Assembly (NCBI GenBank): GCA_019359245.1
Contig: JAHHHR010000010.1
Coordinates: 101,426-165,425 of the forward strand
Length of the DNA: 64,000 bases
DNA from: Nostoc desertorum CM1-VF14
GTDB lineage: Bacteria > Cyanobacteriota > Cyanobacteriia > Cyanobacteriales > Nostocaceae
Direction: 5' to 3'
Part shown: piece by piece, positions 63,235 through 64,000 of the stretch
How positions within the stretch are numbered: position 1 is the first letter of the stretch
Layout of the letters: every line of letters begins with the position of its first letter
The notes under the pieces: generated by a model
Databases searched by the model: none
What the model was told of the DNA's origin: nothing
Seen by the model: the letters and a program-made list of their open reading frames with translations, nothing else
Program-made: the position numbers and the translations under genes

Positions 63235-63402
63235 TTACTGGGTTTGAGACACTTTTTCCTCTTGAGTAGAAAGAGAGCGAATTAACTCCCGAATCACATC
63301 CGTTGCTGGTCTCCCCGTCATTGAACAGTATTGTTCAAGCTTTTGTGCCTCACCTGATGTGAGATTGATTGTAAGTCGTTTAGCAGCCCATTTTTTATTC
63401 AT
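63235..63402 (-). CDS. Small ribbon-helix-helix (CopG-like) protein
   Basis: Protein of 55 residues: MNKKWAAKRLTINLTSGEAQ then KLEQYCSMTGRPATDVIREL and IRSLSTQEEKVSQTQ. The first strand (KRLTINLT) and two helices (EAQKLEQYCSMTG and ATDVIRELIRSL) fit the RHH fold that binds DNA as a dimer. Many such proteins are antitoxins, but no toxin gene is adjacent. The next ATG is chosen as start since it precedes the strand by seven residues. Short gene, easily missed. Confidence 0.6.
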   Translation of the reverse strand: MNKKWAAKRLTINLTSGEAQKLEQYCSMTGRPATDVIRELIRSLSTQEEKVSQTQ

Positions 63403-63840
63403 TTAGTAGACAAACCAGCTATATTTTTAAACTACTTCTCTAATATCAGTCTTTTAAGCTGCTACTACAATGGTATAAGTAATGACATTTAAATTAAGTA
63501 ATCATGAAGCAAGATATTACGTTTTTCTAAGCAATAGTGAAAATATAGGTTATATTCTCGAATATAAAGTTTAGCTACTTTTAGGGCAGTAATTAACAAT
63601 AAAATGTAAAAGAAATATTGAAGTAAATAAACACAATAAGTATTCTCACCAACTGTTGTCATATTTTAAAGAATTAAAATGATCTAGTAAAGCAAGTCAC
63701 CAAAACATATGCCAATAATATATCAACAGCATATTTAATCACATCAAATGACATTCCCTACTTTTCTGCAATATCTAGCAGAGTATATGAAATTTGGCGT
63801 TATCCATTACTGCAAATTTTCCATTTCCACACCTAGAACT
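63403..63840. other. AT-rich intergenic region
   Basis: No gene or clear structure seen between the ribbon-helix-helix gene and the rRNA terminator. Confidence 0.4.
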
Positions 63841-63886
63841 TTTTTCAAAAGAAAAGCCTCCTCATTTATGAGGAGGCTTTTCTTTT
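63841..63886 (-). terminator. rRNA operon terminator
   Basis: AAAAGAAAAGCCTCCTCAT (63847-63865) pairs with ATGAGGAGGCTTTTCTTTT (63868-63886), a perfect 19-bp stem with a TT loop; read on the minus strand it follows the 5S gene by about 10 bases and ends in TTTTCTTTTG. Confidence 0.85.
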
Positions 63887-63896
63887 AAAGAATAGA

Positions 63897-64000
63897 ACCT
63901 GGCATCGAGCTATTTTTGCGTAGGGCTACCCCTAAACTATCGTGGCCGCAGCAGCGTTTCACCTCTGAGTTCGGGAAGGGTTCAGTGTGGTTCCACCGCG
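63897..64000 (-). rRNA. rrf: 5S ribosomal RNA (partial, 5' end outside window)
   Basis: The minus strand reads the 5S rRNA: GGAACCACACTGAACCCTTC, CCGAACTCAGAGGTGAAACG, CTGCTGCGGCCACGATAG, and the 3' arm AATAGCTCGATGCCAGG. About 104 of roughly 118 bases are present. It marks the end of an rRNA operon that lies to the right, transcribed leftward. Confidence 0.93.

Noticed and set aside
1..64000. tRNA genes
   Set aside because: None recognised by eye; no clear T-arm GGTTCGAATCC-type sequence in the intergenic regions. A tRNA search program would settle it.

Overview
The window looks like part of the chromosome of a filamentous, heterocyst-type cyanobacterium (Nostoc/Anabaena group). The reasons are many HIP1 octamers (GCGATCGC), short interspersed repeats and small palindromic elements between genes, paired flavodiiron proteins of the Flv1/Flv3 type, an RRM-protein gene next to rpsU, SLH-domain and pentapeptide-repeat proteins, and very large sensor kinases. 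No closest genome can be named from sequence alone.

Layout. 0-6 kb: a large hybrid histidine kinase (5' end outside the window) next to the three parts of a partner-switching module: an RsbW-type anti-sigma kinase, a receiver-PP2C phosphatase and a STAS anti-antagonist. 6-14 kb: small genes and wreckage, including a decayed DUF3131 gene, a decayed HAD hydrolase and an orphan ABC permease without its coupling loop. A PdxJ homologue, a tyrosine phosphatase, a methyltransferase and an unusual 13-residue-repeat protein with a very strong ribosome binding site also lie here. 14-18.3 kb: recN and an AarF/UbiB-family kinase. 18.6-23.5 kb: a four-gene sugar ABC importer that matches the YtfQ-YtfR-YtfT-YjfF galactofuranose transporter. 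It looks proteobacterial in composition and was probably acquired by transfer. 23.7-25.4 kb: a universal stress protein and pgk. 26.4-31.9 kb: a four-gene signalling operon (CHASE3 kinase, Rcp1-type regulator, receiver-kinase, receiver-PAS-GGDEF-EAL). 32-38.4 kb: YihY, DUF4112, an alpha/beta hydrolase, a candidate structured RNA, a broken zeta-toxin-like gene, an O-methyltransferase and purU. 38.4-42.8 kb: a Gld-like ABC exporter operon ending in a DUF4340 gene. 43.6-49 kb: a secreted DUF4397 protein and flv3-psiE-like-flv1. 49-58.6 kb: a PLP enzyme, membrane proteins, a coiled-coil/TPR protein and an SLH-domain protein. 59-63.4 kb: a pentapeptide protein, tldD, an RRM protein, rpsU and a small ribbon-helix-helix gene. 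The 3' part of a 5S rRNA gene runs off the right edge on the minus strand, so an rRNA operon lies just outside.

The most notable signals are: a roughly 180-nt structured RNA candidate at 35.45-35.63 kb (minus strand) with nested helices, a possible pseudoknot and an intrinsic terminator; several families of small inverted-repeat elements, two members of which show target-site duplications, one of them right at the ytfR ribosome binding site; a dispersed terminator-like repeat with three copies, each just downstream of a plus-strand gene, one of them split by a further element; and the 13-residue-repeat protein at 13.2-13.5 kb.
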